Shown here in pieces: positions 24,030 to 33,399 of a stretch of DNA of 64,000 nucleotides (within the stretch, counting starts at the first letter, position 1; the number at the start of each line of letters is the position of its first letter). Source of the DNA: CAVTHK01 sp964552235. GTDB taxonomy: Bacteria > Spirochaetota > Spirochaetia > SZUA-6 > CAVTHK01. The stretch is taken from NCBI GenBank assembly GCA_964552235.1, contig CAZKGO010000002.1, positions 42,058 to 106,057 on the forward strand. The letters run 5' to 3'. The position numbers and the translations under genes were made by a program. The notes under the pieces are model-generated. The model ran no database searches, was not told where the DNA came from, and worked only from the letters and a program-made list of their open reading frames with translations.

Positions 24030-25565
24030 ATGGAGGCTCTGGTCAAGGGTCTGCATCCCCTTGAAGTCAAGCTGCTCCTGGGCTTTGGCCCGAACGAGGA
24101 CGTCGACGGCCGCGAGGCGGCCGCCCGCCTCGGCTTCAACCAGGGGCAGTGCAACCAGGCCTTCAGCTGGCTGCTGGCAAAGGGCCTGCTCGAGGAGAGC
24201 GGTCGGCGCAAGGAAACCTTCGCCTCGCTTACCGAACTTGGCCAGACCTACAAGAAAAAAGGCACTCCCGCCGAACGCCTCGCAGAGGCGGCGGCCGCCT
24301 CCGGACCGCGCACACTTCCCGAGCTCGCCGCGTCGCTCGGCCTTGAGGCGAGCGACGTCGGCTCCGCGTTCGGCGCCCTCGCCAAGGAGGGCGTGCTCGC
24401 CCTCGACCCCGAAAAGCGCGTCGTGTCCACCGGCGCCAGGTCGCAGCACAACGAGCGGGTGCGCGCCCTGTTCGCCCGCTTTCCCGAAACGGGTGCCGTG
24501 CCCGCGGCGGAGCTGGCCGCCGACTGGGAGATCGTCGCCTCGATGAGCCGCAAGCGCGGGTCGTCATCGGCGCCGTTCCGGGTGACGGAGCGCGAGGATG
24601 TGGTCTACCGGCTGACGGCCCAGGGCGCCCGCGCCAGAGAGCTGCTGCGGAGCCGAAACGACTCCGGCGGGGAAATCGGGGTGCTGACCCCAGAGATCCT
24701 GCAGGACGGGTCGTGGCGAACCCGCGGATTCCGCCCTTACAGCGTTGGGGGAGCTCGCGTGCGGCCCCTGATCGGGCGCCGCAACCCCTACGTCGAGTTC
24801 CTCGAGCGGCTCAAGGACAAGCTGGTCTCCCTTGGCTTCGAGGAGTTCGACGGTCCGCTGGTCGAGACCGAGTTCTGGAACTCCGACGCGCTGTTCATGC
24901 CCCAGTTCCACTCGGCGCGCGACATCCACGACGTGTTCTACATCAAGCGGCCGACCCACCACCGGGCGATCGAGCAGCCGTACCTCGACCGCGTGGCCGC
25001 GGCGCACGAGAACGGCTGGGAAACAGGCAGCCGCGGCTGGGGCTACCGCTTCGACCGCGACTTTACCCGCAGGCTGATCCTGCGCAGCCAGGGCACGGTG
25101 CTGTCGGCAAAGCAGCTGCACAAGGCCAGGGTGCCGGGCAAGTACTTTGGCTGCGTGCGCTGCTTCCGCCCCGACGACGTGGACGCCCACCACGCCGCCG
25201 ATTTCTACCAGACCGAGGGCATCGTGCTGGGCAAAGACGTGAACCTCAGGACGCTCCTCGGCCTGCTCAAGATCTTCGCTGAGGAGGTGGCGGGGGCCAA
25301 GGAGATCAAGTTCGCGCCCGCCTACTTCCCCTTTACCGAGCCCTCGGTCGAGGTCCACATGCGGCACCCGAAGCTCGGCTGGATGGAGCTCGGCGGCTCG
25401 GGCATCTTCAGGCCTGAGGTCACCAGGCCCATGGGCGTCGACGTGCCGGTGCTCGCCTGGGGGCTCGGGATCGACCGGATGGCCATGGTGAGCATGGGCA
25501 TCGACGACATCCGCGAGCTCTTCTCCTCCGACATCGAAACGGTGCGGCTGCGGACCAGGAGATAG
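24030..25565 (+). CDS. pheS: Phenylalanyl-tRNA synthetase alpha subunit, archaeal type
   Basis: This 511-residue class II synthetase subunit charges tRNA-Phe. The N-terminal ~200 residues hold winged-helix repeats (GREAAARLGFNQGQ, LPELAASLGLEASDVG), as in archaeal and eukaryotic PheS. The catalytic core has motif 2 (YFGCVRCFRPDDVDAHH then FYQTEG) and motif 3 (AWGLGIDRMAM). This is longer than the bacterial type of about 340 residues. Spirochaetes are known to have the archaeal form. The ATG at 24030 has GGAGG 7 nt upstream. pheT follows after 2 bp. Confidence 0.95.
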   Translation: MEALVKGLHPLEVKLLLGFGPNEDVDGREAAARLGFNQGQCNQAFSWLLAKGLLEESGRRKETFASLTELGQTYKKKGTPAERLAEAAAASGPRTLPELAASLGLEASDVGSAFGALAKEGVLALDPEKRVVSTGARSQHNERVRALFARFPETGAVPAAELAADWEIVASMSRKRGSSSAPFRVTEREDVVYRLTAQGARARELLRSRNDSGGEIGVLTPEILQDGSWRTRGFRPYSVGGARVRPLIGRRNPYVEFLERLKDKLVSLGFEEFDGPLVETEFWNSDALFMPQFHSARDIHDVFYIKRPTHHRAIEQPYLDRVAAAHENGWETGSRGWGYRFDRDFTRRLILRSQGTVLSAKQLHKARVPGKYFGCVRCFRPDDVDAHHAADFYQTEGIVLGKDVNLRTLLGLLKIFAEEVAGAKEIKFAPAYFPFTEPSVEVHMRHPKLGWMELGGSGIFRPEVTRPMGVDVPVLAWGLGIDRMAMVSMGIDDIRELFSSDIETVRLRTRR

Positions 25566-25567
25566 GG

Positions 25568-27271
25568 ATGCCCAAGATCGACGTCTACGAAGAGTCCTTC
25601 TACCAGCTTCTCGGGCGGCGCGTCACGGGTCAGGAGCTCGAGGACCTGCTGCAGGCCGCCAAGGGGGAGCTCGACGGCCAGGAGCCGGACAAGGGGCTGC
25701 TTCGCATCGAGCTCAACGACACCAACCGTCCCGACCTCTGGTCGACCGCGGGGCTGGCTCGGGCCCTGCGGCTGCACCTCGGCGGCAAGGCTCGCGCCTA
25801 CGAGTTCTTCTCGACGCCCGATTCCCGGCGCGACGCGGCCGATCGCGTGGTCACCGTCGACCCGGCGCTGCGGGAGATCCGTCCGTTCATCGCCGCCTTT
25901 GTGGCCCGCGGCCGCACGATCACCGATGCCCAACTCAAGGACATCATCCAGACCCAGGAAAAGCTGTGCTGGAACTACGGGCAGAAGCGCAAGGGCATCG
26001 CGATGGGCTACTATCGCGCGGATCTCGTGCGCTATCCCGTGCGCTACCGCGCGGCGGACCCGAAAGGGACGCGGTTCGTGCCGCTCGGCACGAGCGAGAC
26101 GCTGAGCCTCAGCGAGATCCTCGAGCGGCACCCCAAGGGGATCGAGTTCGCCTTCGCCCTCGAGGGCCTGGCGCGCTACCCCTTTCTCGAGGACGCGGTA
26201 GGCGAGGTCCTGTCGTTCCCCCCGATCATCAACAGCGCGCGCCTCGGCGCGGTGGAGGTCGGCGACTCGAGCCTGTTCATCGAGCTCACCGGCACCGAGA
26301 TCAACTCGCTGCTGCTGGCCACCTCGATCGCAGCATGCGATCTGGCGGACATGGGCTTCGAGATCCTGCCGGTTCGGGTCGATTATCCCTACGACACGCC
26401 CTACGGTCGCCAGCTGGTCACGCCCCTGTACTTCCAGAAGCCCCAGGCTCTCGAGGCCGCGGCGGCGAGCCGCCTGCTCGGCGAGAAGACGAGCGCCCGC
26501 GGGCTGGCGACCCTGCTGCGCAAGCACGGCCACGACGCCAAGGCCGAGGGTGCCGCCGTGGTCTTCACGCCGCCTCCCTACCGCAACGACTTCCTGCACC
26601 CGGTCGACGTGGCCGAAGAGGCGGTGATCGCCCGGGGCCTGGCGAGCTTCGAGCCGATGATGCCCGAGGACTACACCATCGGCCGCCTGTCCGACGCCGA
26701 GATGTTCGTCCGCAAGGTTCGGGACATCATGGTGGGCCTCGGCTTCCAGGAGATGATCTACAACTACCTGGGATCGTGGAGGGATTTCGTCGAGAAGATG
26801 CGTCTGAGCGGCGACGGCGTGATCGAGATCGCGAACCCCATGACCGAGAACTACGCGGTGGTCCGCAGCTCGACCCTCGCCCACCTGCTCGGCTCCGAGG
26901 CGGTCTCGGCCAACGCCGTCTACCCCCACCGCATCTTCGAGATCGGCAAGGTGGCCTTTCAGGACCCGGCCGATCCGAGCGGGTGCGTCACGCGCAACAC
27001 GCTCGGCGCGCTGTGGGCTGACCGGGCGGCGGGCCTCAACGAGGTGACGCCGGTCGCCGCCGCCCTCTTCTACTACCTCGTGCGCGAGCTGGAGCTGCGG
27101 CCCGCGAGCGATCCGCGCCTGATCGAGGGGCGCGGCGCCGAGATCCTCTGCGGCGGCCGCCGCGTGGGGCTGCTGGGGGAGGTTCACCCGGAGGTGCTCG
27201 GCAACTGGGGCATCGTGATGCCGTGCGCGTGCTTGGAGATCGACCTGGACCTGATGATGGGCGGCGGCTGA
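25568..27271 (+). CDS. pheT: Phenylalanyl-tRNA synthetase beta subunit, archaeal type
   Basis: This 567-residue beta subunit is of the short archaeal/eukaryotic form, not the ~800-residue bacterial form with EMAP and anticodon-binding ends. It begins MPKIDVYEESFYQLLGR. A B3/B4 editing region lies about residues 90-270 and a B5 domain about 280-370 (PPPYRNDFLHPVDVAEEAVI ends it). The C-terminal catalytic-like module has MIYNYLGSWRDF and EIGKVAFQ. It pairs with PheS and carries editing for misacylated tyrosine. Confidence 0.95.
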   Translation: MPKIDVYEESFYQLLGRRVTGQELEDLLQAAKGELDGQEPDKGLLRIELNDTNRPDLWSTAGLARALRLHLGGKARAYEFFSTPDSRRDAADRVVTVDPALREIRPFIAAFVARGRTITDAQLKDIIQTQEKLCWNYGQKRKGIAMGYYRADLVRYPVRYRAADPKGTRFVPLGTSETLSLSEILERHPKGIEFAFALEGLARYPFLEDAVGEVLSFPPIINSARLGAVEVGDSSLFIELTGTEINSLLLATSIAACDLADMGFEILPVRVDYPYDTPYGRQLVTPLYFQKPQALEAAAASRLLGEKTSARGLATLLRKHGHDAKAEGAAVVFTPPPYRNDFLHPVDVAEEAVIARGLASFEPMMPEDYTIGRLSDAEMFVRKVRDIMVGLGFQEMIYNYLGSWRDFVEKMRLSGDGVIEIANPMTENYAVVRSSTLAHLLGSEAVSANAVYPHRIFEIGKVAFQDPADPSGCVTRNTLGALWADRAAGLNEVTPVAAALFYYLVRELELRPASDPRLIEGRGAEILCGGRRVGLLGEVHPEVLGNWGIVMPCACLEIDLDLMMGGG

Positions 27272-27303
27272 TGCGCGGTCAATTCCGGCCGGGCGGGGAC
27301 GCC

Positions 27304-27322
27304 CTCCGTTTGCCGAACGGAG
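27304..27322 (+). terminator. Hairpin after pheT
   Basis: CTCCGTT and AACGGAG form a perfect 7-bp stem with a 5-nt loop, 33 bp after the pheT stop. No T-run follows. It could end the pheST transcript or sit in the leader of the pyrophosphatase gene. Confidence 0.4.
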
Positions 27323-27380
27323 ACGTACTCACCTGAGGCCGGCGAAATAGAGACTCAAAGGCTTAGGAAGGGGAACTGTA

Positions 27381-29465
27381 GTGAACACCACAAACTGGCT
27401 CTACGCGGGGCTCGTCGCCGGCGTGGCTTCGATCGGGGCCGCCATCTACCTCTACTACTGGGTCAAGCGGCAGGACGCCGGCAGCGAGAAGGCCCAGATG
27501 ATCGCCGGCTGGATCAAGGAGGGGGCGGCTTCGTACCTGAAGAAGCTCTACGGGGCGCTGGGCATCGCGGCGGTCATCCTGGGCGTGATCATCGCGCTCA
27601 CCTTTGTCCTCGACCTCGAGGACCTCGGCACCGCCGAGTACGCCCCCAATGTCGGCCACGCCCTGGCGGTGGTCGTCGCGTACCTCATGGGCGCGCTGTG
27701 CTCGGCCATCGCCGGGTTCATGGGTATGAACGTGGCCGTGCGCGCCAACGTCCGCGCGGCGACCGCGGCCAAGACCAACCTGCCCCGGGCCTTCAAGGTG
27801 GCCTTCTATGCCGGCGCCGTGATGGGCCTGGCCATGGTGGGCGTCGGGGTCTTCGGCATGAGCCTCATCTACCTGGTCACGCGGGACCCCGAGATCGTGC
27901 TCGGCTTCTCCTTTGGCGCCTCGATCCTCTCGCTGCTCGCCAAGGCCGGCGGCGGCATCTACACCAAGACCGCCGACATCGCCGCGGACCTGGTCGGCAA
28001 GGTCGAGCTCGGCATCCCCGAAGACGATCCGCGCAACCCGGCCGTCGTGGCGGACAACGTCGGCGACAACGTCGGCGACGTGGCGGGAATGGGCGCCGAC
28101 ATCTTCGACAGCTACGTGGCGAGCAGCGTCGCGGCCATGCTCCTCGGCGCCTCGGCGATCGTCGGCGGAAAGGCCGGCGAGGCCTACATCGTGCTGCCGC
28201 TGATCCTCTGCGTCGTCGGAGTCGTCTCGTCCCTGATCAGCATCCAGTTCGTGCGCGTCGGAAAGAGCGGCGACCCGGGCAACGCCCTCAACAACGGAAC
28301 GCTGATCTCGTGCCTGGTGTTCGCCATCATCACAGCCATCGTGGTCTTTGGCTTCGGGTTCAACCCGGGCGTCTTCGTGGCGACGATCTCCGGAATGGTC
28401 ATCGGCATGCTCATGGGCTTCTCGACCGGCTACTTCACCTCGGACAAGTACCGGCCCGTCAAGGAGACCGCCAATATGGCGCAGTCGGGCGCGCCGATCT
28501 CCATCATCACCGGCTTCAGCTACGGCCTGATGAGTATGATCATGCCTGTCGTCGGCATCGTGGCCGCGACTCTCGTCTCCTATTTCGGCGCCCAGGCCTT
28601 CGGCATGAACGGCATCTACGGAGTGGGCATCGCCGCTGTCGGAATGCTGTCGCTGTCCGGCATCGTGGTTTCGGCCGACGCCTACGGCCCGATCGTCGAC
28701 AACTCGCGCGGCATCGCCGAGCAGGCGGGCATGGGCCACGAAGTCATCGAGCGGGCCGACGTGCTGGATTCAGCCGGCAACACGGCCAAGGCGATCACCA
28801 AGGGCTTCGCCATCGGCGCCGCGGCCCTCACGGTGCTGGCGCTCTTTGCGGCCTTTGGCGAGGTGATCGCCAAGCGTGGCGGCCAGCTGGCCATCGACCT
28901 GAGGAACCCCGTCGTGCTCGCCGGCGTCTTTATCGGAGCGCTGACCCCGCCAGTTTTCGCCGCCATGACGATGCTGGCGGTCACCCGCAACGCCTTCAAG
29001 ATGATCGACGAGATCCGCAGGCAGTTCCGGGACCGCCCCGGCATCCTCAAGGGCACCGAGAACCCGGACTACGCAGCCTGCGTCGGCATGGCGGCCAAGG
29101 GCGCGCTGTTCTCGCTGGTCGGGCCCGCGATCCTTGCGATCGTCATGCCCCTCGCGGTCGGCTTCGTGCTCGGCCCCGACGCCCTCGGAGGATTCCTCGG
29201 CGGAAGCATCTTCACGGGAGTCATCTTTGCCCTGTTCATGGCGAACTCCGGCGGCCTCTGGGACAACGCGAAAAAGTACATCGAGGCCGGTCAGTTCGGC
29301 GGTCCGGGCTCCGACGCCCACAAGGCGGCCGTCGTCGGCGACACGGTCGGCGATCCCTTCAAGGACACCGCCGGGCCGTCGCTGAACACGCTGATCACGG
29401 TGATGTCCCTGGTGGCGACGCTGTTCGCGCCTGTGATCGCCATGTTCCATCTCTTCGGAAGGTAG
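27381..29465 (+). CDS. hppA: Membrane-bound H+-pumping pyrophosphatase (K+-independent type)
   Basis: This 694-residue protein with about 16 membrane segments hydrolyses pyrophosphate and pumps ions. Catalytic motifs are present: DLVGKVELGIPEDDPRNPA, DNVGDNVGDVAGMGADIFD and the final DTVGDPFKDTAGPS. In the K+-sensing segment the sequence is GNTAKAITKG. Lys470 and Thr473 replace the Ala and Gly/Ala found in K+-dependent enzymes. This change marks the K+-independent subfamily, whose characterised members pump H+. The start is GTG. A Na+-pump gene pair follows within 6 bp. Confidence 0.93.
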   Translation: MNTTNWLYAGLVAGVASIGAAIYLYYWVKRQDAGSEKAQMIAGWIKEGAASYLKKLYGALGIAAVILGVIIALTFVLDLEDLGTAEYAPNVGHALAVVVAYLMGALCSAIAGFMGMNVAVRANVRAATAAKTNLPRAFKVAFYAGAVMGLAMVGVGVFGMSLIYLVTRDPEIVLGFSFGASILSLLAKAGGGIYTKTADIAADLVGKVELGIPEDDPRNPAVVADNVGDNVGDVAGMGADIFDSYVASSVAAMLLGASAIVGGKAGEAYIVLPLILCVVGVVSSLISIQFVRVGKSGDPGNALNNGTLISCLVFAIITAIVVFGFGFNPGVFVATISGMVIGMLMGFSTGYFTSDKYRPVKETANMAQSGAPISIITGFSYGLMSMIMPVVGIVAATLVSYFGAQAFGMNGIYGVGIAAVGMLSLSGIVVSADAYGPIVDNSRGIAEQAGMGHEVIERADVLDSAGNTAKAITKGFAIGAAALTVLALFAAFGEVIAKRGGQLAIDLRNPVVLAGVFIGALTPPVFAAMTMLAVTRNAFKMIDEIRRQFRDRPGILKGTENPDYAACVGMAAKGALFSLVGPAILAIVMPLAVGFVLGPDALGGFLGGSIFTGVIFALFMANSGGLWDNAKKYIEAGQFGGPGSDAHKAAVVGDTVGDPFKDTAGPSLNTLITVMSLVATLFAPVIAMFHLFGR

Positions 29466-29470
29466 GAACC

Positions 29471-30700
29471 ATGGATCCGATGGCCCTGCAGTTCGCCCTG
29501 CCCGGCTGGCAGCAGACGATCATGTACCTAGTGGGGATCACGCTGATCTTTCTAGCGGTGAAAAAGGAGTACGAGCCGATGCTGCTGCTGCCCATCGGCT
29601 TCGGCGCCATCCTGGTCAACCTCCCGCTGCAGGTGGTGCTCACGGCCGGCCTGAACCTGGACCCTTTCGTGACCCGGTTCGTGGCCGCCAACCCGGACGC
29701 GCAGGCGTTCTTCGAGCACACGCTGCACTATGTGATCCGGGACGGCCAGGCGTTCAAGACCGAGCCGGGGGTGCTGTCGATCCTGTTCAACGCCGGGATC
29801 ATCACGGAGCTGTTCCCCGTGCTGATCTTCGTGGCGATCGGGGCCATGTGCGACTTTACGCCCCTTTTCAAGATGCCGCAGATGATCTTTTTCGGCGCGG
29901 CGGCTCAGTTCGGCATCTTCGCCACGCTGATCGTGGCGATCCTGCTCGGGTTCAGTATGAACCACGCGATCGCGATCAGCATCATCGGGGCCGCCGACGG
30001 GCCGACGTCGATCTACGTGGCGAGCAAGCTGGCCCGGGACTTTCTCGGCCCCATCTCGGTGGCGGCCTACTCCTACATGGCGCTGGTGCCTCTCATCCAG
30101 CCGCCGATCATCAAGCTGCTGACCACGCGTGACGAGCGGAAGATCAAGATGACCTACCGCGAGTCGGACGTGTCCCGCACCGCGCGGGTCGCCTTTCCGA
30201 TCGTGGTCACGTTCGTCGCCGCCCTCATCGCGCCGATCAGCGTGCCGCTGGTCGGGTTCCTCATGCTCGGCAACCTCATCCGCGAGAGCGGAGTGCTCGA
30301 GCGGCTGTCCAAGGCGGCGCAGAACGAGCTGGCGAATCTGGTCACGCTGCTGCTGGGCGTGACGATCGGCAGCACGATGACCGCCGAGAAGTTCATACGG
30401 CTGGAGACGCTGATGATTCTGGCCCTCGGCCTCGGCGCCTTTGTCTTCGACACCGCGGGCGGAGTGGGGATCGCCAAGCTCTACAACCTGTTCGCCAGGA
30501 CCAAGGTGAACCCGATGATCGGCGCCTCGGGAATCTCCGCGTTCCCGATGTCGGCGCGCGTCGTTCACAAGATGGCCCAGGCCGAGGACAGCCAGACCTG
30601 GATCCTGATGCAGGCCGTCAGCGCCAACGTCTCGGGCCAGCTCGGCTCGGTCGTTGCCGGCGGCGTCCTGCTGGCGCTCGCGCCGCTGGTGTTGGGGTGA
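29471..30700 (+). CDS. Sodium-translocating decarboxylase beta subunit (OadB/GcdB/MmdB)
   Basis: This 409-residue inner-membrane protein is the ion-conducting beta subunit of biotin-dependent Na+ decarboxylases. Key segments are NAGIITELFPVLIFVAIGAM, GAADGPTSIYVASKLA (with the aspartate that binds Na+) and KVNPMIGASGISAFPMSARV (with a conserved Asn and Ser). Whether the substrate is oxaloacetate, methylmalonyl-CoA or glutaconyl-CoA depends on the alpha subunit, which is not in this window. GGTAGGA precedes the ATG. It is 5 bp after the pyrophosphatase gene. Confidence 0.92.
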   Translation: MDPMALQFALPGWQQTIMYLVGITLIFLAVKKEYEPMLLLPIGFGAILVNLPLQVVLTAGLNLDPFVTRFVAANPDAQAFFEHTLHYVIRDGQAFKTEPGVLSILFNAGIITELFPVLIFVAIGAMCDFTPLFKMPQMIFFGAAAQFGIFATLIVAILLGFSMNHAIAISIIGAADGPTSIYVASKLARDFLGPISVAAYSYMALVPLIQPPIIKLLTTRDERKIKMTYRESDVSRTARVAFPIVVTFVAALIAPISVPLVGFLMLGNLIRESGVLERLSKAAQNELANLVTLLLGVTIGSTMTAEKFIRLETLMILALGLGAFVFDTAGGVGIAKLYNLFARTKVNPMIGASGISAFPMSARVVHKMAQAEDSQTWILMQAVSANVSGQLGSVVAGGVLLALAPLVLG

Positions 30701-30704
30701 TGCG

Positions 30705-30863
30705 ATGAGAAACCTGATCGACTACCTGAAAGCCCAGAGCCCTCTCGGGCAGGGGCTGTTCCTAGCGATCGTCGGCTTTGTCGGCGTGTTCGTCGTGATC
30801 ACGGTATTCTTCTTCTCGATCATGATACTGGAGAAGGTCTTCAGGCCGAAGAAGGAAGAGTAG
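30705..30863 (+). CDS. Small OadG-like gamma subunit of the Na+ decarboxylase
   Basis: This 52-residue protein has one membrane segment (GLFLAIVGFVGVFVVITVFF) and a basic C-terminal tail (EKVFRPKKEE). It follows the beta subunit by 4 bp. Gamma subunits of this family are small single-span proteins that hold alpha and beta together and may bind zinc with the tail. It is shorter than OadG and has no histidine near the end. The call leans on context. Confidence 0.7.
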   Translation: MRNLIDYLKAQSPLGQGLFLAIVGFVGVFVVITVFFFSIMILEKVFRPKKEE

Positions 30864-30892
30864 CCGCGCCGCGACGCCGGCGATCGACCGAG

Positions 30893-30916
30893 GAGGGGCG
30901 CCCGCGGGCGCCCCTC
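30893..30916. terminator. Perfect 24-bp palindrome between convergent operons
   Basis: GAGGGGCGCCCG is followed at once by its exact reverse complement. It sits between the gamma subunit gene (ends 30863) and the convergent exported-protein gene (ends 30924). A strong hairpin forms on both strands, so it is probably a two-way terminator, though neither side has a T-run. Confidence 0.65.
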
Positions 30917-30923
30917 TCTGCTG

Positions 30924-31430
30924 CTACTTGCCGAGCCTCTTGGCGACGATCGCCAGGTAGTCGGCGAAATCCTTGCCGATGGTGCGGGTGGTGCCGGTCA
31001 TGGGGTTGAAGGCGCCGCCGGCGATGTAGGAGGTGATCAGCCCTCCATCGCCGCTGCCCTGCGTGGTCTGGGTGGTCCGCGCCTGCTCGCGCTCGATGGC
31101 GATCTGGTCGACGGCCATAAGCTGGTCGGGCCTCAGGAGCTTGTCCTCGAGGTAGGCGAGGCTCTTGGCCGCCTCTGACGGTTCGACCCGCTGCATGGCC
31201 TGGAACCGTTTCATCGTGGCGTAGACCTCTTCGAGCTGAGCCTTGGAAAGGGCCAGCTTGGGATTGTTCTCCTCCATCGCCTTGAGGTAGCCAAAAAAAC
31301 GAGCCAGGTCGAAGACCGGCTGCGTCTCTTCCTTGGCCTTGGCGATCGCCGGGTCATCCGGGGTGGTCTGGGCTGCGGCCCCCAAGGCCGCCAGGGCCAA
31401 CAGGGCGAGAGTCATGGCGAAAACCTTCAT
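30924..31430 (-). CDS. Exported protein of unknown function at the end of the ABC efflux operon
   Basis: This 168-residue protein has a signal peptide (MKVFAMTLALLALAALGAA, cleavage after AAAQ) and a largely helical mature part (LSKAQLEEVYATMKRFQAMQ and AIEREQARTTQTTQGSGDG). AGGAGG precedes the ATG at 31430. It is 47 bp downstream of the MacB-like permease gene and is probably co-transcribed. The repeated helices recall small periplasmic proteins linked to efflux, but I recognise no family. Confidence 0.7.
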   Translation of the reverse strand: MKVFAMTLALLALAALGAAAQTTPDDPAIAKAKEETQPVFDLARFFGYLKAMEENNPKLALSKAQLEEVYATMKRFQAMQRVEPSEAAKSLAYLEDKLLRPDQLMAVDQIAIEREQARTTQTTQGSGDGGLITSYIAGGAFNPMTGTTRTIGKDFADYLAIVAKRLGK

Positions 31431-31477
31431 CTGCGTTCCTCCTGTGAATGTGCGCGGCACGGCGCCTCGCGCCGGGC

Positions 31478-32704
31478 CTACTCGTATCTCAAAGCCTCGA
31501 TCGGGTCCAGTTTTGAAGCCCGCCAGGCCGGATAGCCGCCAAAGAACAGCCCCGTGAACACCGCGAAGCCGAAGGCGAGAACGATCGAGCCGGCGGAGAC
31601 TACCGAGGCCATTCCTCCGAACTGCTTCGCGGCCCACGAGGCGCCGACGCCAAGCGCGATGCCGATGAGCCCCCCGCCCACCGAGAGGATGATGGCCTCG
31701 GTGAGGAACTGGCTCATGATGTCGCGGCCCTTGGCTCCGAGGGCCATGCGCACGCCGATCTCCCGCGTGCGCTCCGTCACCGACACGAGCATGATGTTCA
31801 TGATCCCGATGCCGCCGACGACCAGGCTGATGGCGGCGATGCTGCCGAGCAGGAGCGTGAACGTGCCGGCCACGCCCTGCACGGTCGATAGCAGGTCGAG
31901 CTGGTTGGCGATGTAGAAGTCGGCGCTGTCCATGTTCGGCTGCTTGTGGAGGCGGAGCAGCTCATCCTCGATGAATGTCTGCAGTTCGCGCATGCGCTCC
32001 AGATCCGCGGCCTGGATGTTGATCATGGCGTACGCCTCGGAGCCCGAGATGTAGCGCTGGAAGGTCGTGATCGGGATGAGGATCGACGCATCGGATGTCG
32101 TCGACCCTTTCTGCTCCATGATGCCGGTGACCTGGAAGCCGATCCCGTTGATGCGGATCTTCTGGCCGACCGGGTCCTGGCCGCCCGGAAACAGGTCTCT
32201 GTAGACCTGCGCCCCGATCGCCGCCACGGGCTTGCGCGAGTCCAGCTGCTCCTCCGTGAAGAACTCGCCGTGGGCCGGCCTGAAGTTGCGTATGGCGGGG
32301 TATTCGACGCCGGTGCCGATGACCGTCGCCGAGGTGTTCAGGTTGGCGAACTTGACCTGGGCGGTGGACGACGACTCCGGTGTGGCCAGCGCGACCGCGG
32401 CGGGGCCGAGGCCCCTGATCATCGCCAGGTCATCGGCGGTGAGCGTCGGCACGATGTTTGTGGTGTTGCGCCTCACCAGGGCGGTGCCCCGCGGCTGGCC
32501 CGAGTAGACGATCAGAAGGTTCGATCCCAGTGACTGCAGGCTCGCCTCGACCGACTGGCTTGCGCCGTTGCCCAGCGCCACCAGAGCGATGACGGCCGCC
32601 ACTCCGATCATGACTCCGAGTGCCGTGAGGAACGAGCGAATGGTGTTGGAGGCGATGCTCCGCAGGGCCATCGACAGGCTTTCGCGCAGCTTGAAAAGAG
32701 TCAT
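31478..32704 (-). CDS. MacB-like ABC transporter permease
   Basis: This 408-residue protein is a type VII ABC permease with four membrane segments: one at the N-terminus (FLTALGVMIGVAAVIALVAL), then a periplasmic domain of about 220 residues, then three. The family motif GGIGIMNIMLVSVTERTREI followed by GVRMALGA is present. The ATG at 32704 overlaps the ATPase stop (ATGA); a GTG three codons upstream is also possible. MacB-type machines drive a periplasmic pump and do not move substrate across the inner membrane. The ATPase is a separate gene here. Confidence 0.92.
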   Translation of the reverse strand: MTLFKLRESLSMALRSIASNTIRSFLTALGVMIGVAAVIALVALGNGASQSVEASLQSLGSNLLIVYSGQPRGTALVRRNTTNIVPTLTADDLAMIRGLGPAAVALATPESSSTAQVKFANLNTSATVIGTGVEYPAIRNFRPAHGEFFTEEQLDSRKPVAAIGAQVYRDLFPGGQDPVGQKIRINGIGFQVTGIMEQKGSTTSDASILIPITTFQRYISGSEAYAMINIQAADLERMRELQTFIEDELLRLHKQPNMDSADFYIANQLDLLSTVQGVAGTFTLLLGSIAAISLVVGGIGIMNIMLVSVTERTREIGVRMALGAKGRDIMSQFLTEAIILSVGGGLIGIALGVGASWAAKQFGGMASVVSAGSIVLAFGFAVFTGLFFGGYPAWRASKLDPIEALRYE

Positions 32705-33399
32705 CGCTTCCACTCCTCCACCGGCACGTCCTGCAGGATGTGCCCGTCTCTGATCTGCACGATCCGCCGCGCCTGAGCCGCCACGTCGGGATCGTGGGTC
32801 ACCATAACGAGCGTCACGCCCTCGGACTGCAGCCCGCGAAACAAGTTCATGATCTCGGCCCCGGTCCTGGTGTCGAGGGCTCCCGTCGGCTCATCGGCGA
32901 GCAGCACCTTGGGCCTGGTGGCCAGGGCTCGGGCGATGGCCACTCTCTGGCGCTGACCGCCCGACAGCTCGCTGGGCAGGTGGTCCTTCCTTTCCTCGAG
33001 GCCGACCCTTTGCAGCATCTCCACGGCCCGCTCGTGCCTCTCGCGGGGCGGAAGCCCGGCGTAGATGAGGGGCAGCTCGACGTTCTCGGCCGCGCTCACG
33101 CGCGGCAGCAGGTTGAAGCTCTGGAACACGAACCCGATGTATCGGTTGCGGATCTCGGCCAGGCGGTCTCCCTTGAGCCCGGCGACCGCCTCGCCGTTGA
33201 GGCTGTAGTCGCCCGCCGTGGGGGAATCCAGGCATCCGATGATGTTCATCAGCGTCGACTTGCCTGAGCCGCTGGGACCGATGATGGCGACGAACTCCCC
33301 CCCGTCGACTCCCAGCGAGACGCCGTCGAGCGCCTTGACCGTGGTCGGTCCCATCTGGTAGTGGCGGCTCAGGTCGCGAATCTCGATCACCGGGCTCAT
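32701..33399 (-). CDS. MacB/LolD-type ABC transporter ATPase
   Basis: This 232-residue ATPase has a Walker A (GPSGSGKS), Q-loop (VFQSFNLLP), signature (LSGGQRQRVAIARAL), Walker B (VLLADEPTGALD) and H-loop (VMVTHD). It powers the MacB-like permease encoded next. Its ATG overlaps the last base of the adaptor gene stop, so adaptor, ATPase and permease are translationally linked. Confidence 0.95.
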   Translation of the reverse strand: MSPVIEIRDLSRHYQMGPTTVKALDGVSLGVDGGEFVAIIGPSGSGKSTLMNIIGCLDSPTAGDYSLNGEAVAGLKGDRLAEIRNRYIGFVFQSFNLLPRVSAAENVELPLIYAGLPPRERHERAVEMLQRVGLEERKDHLPSELSGGQRQRVAIARALATRPKVLLADEPTGALDTRTGAEIMNLFRGLQSEGVTLVMVTHDPDVAAQARRIVQIRDGHILQDVPVEEWKR

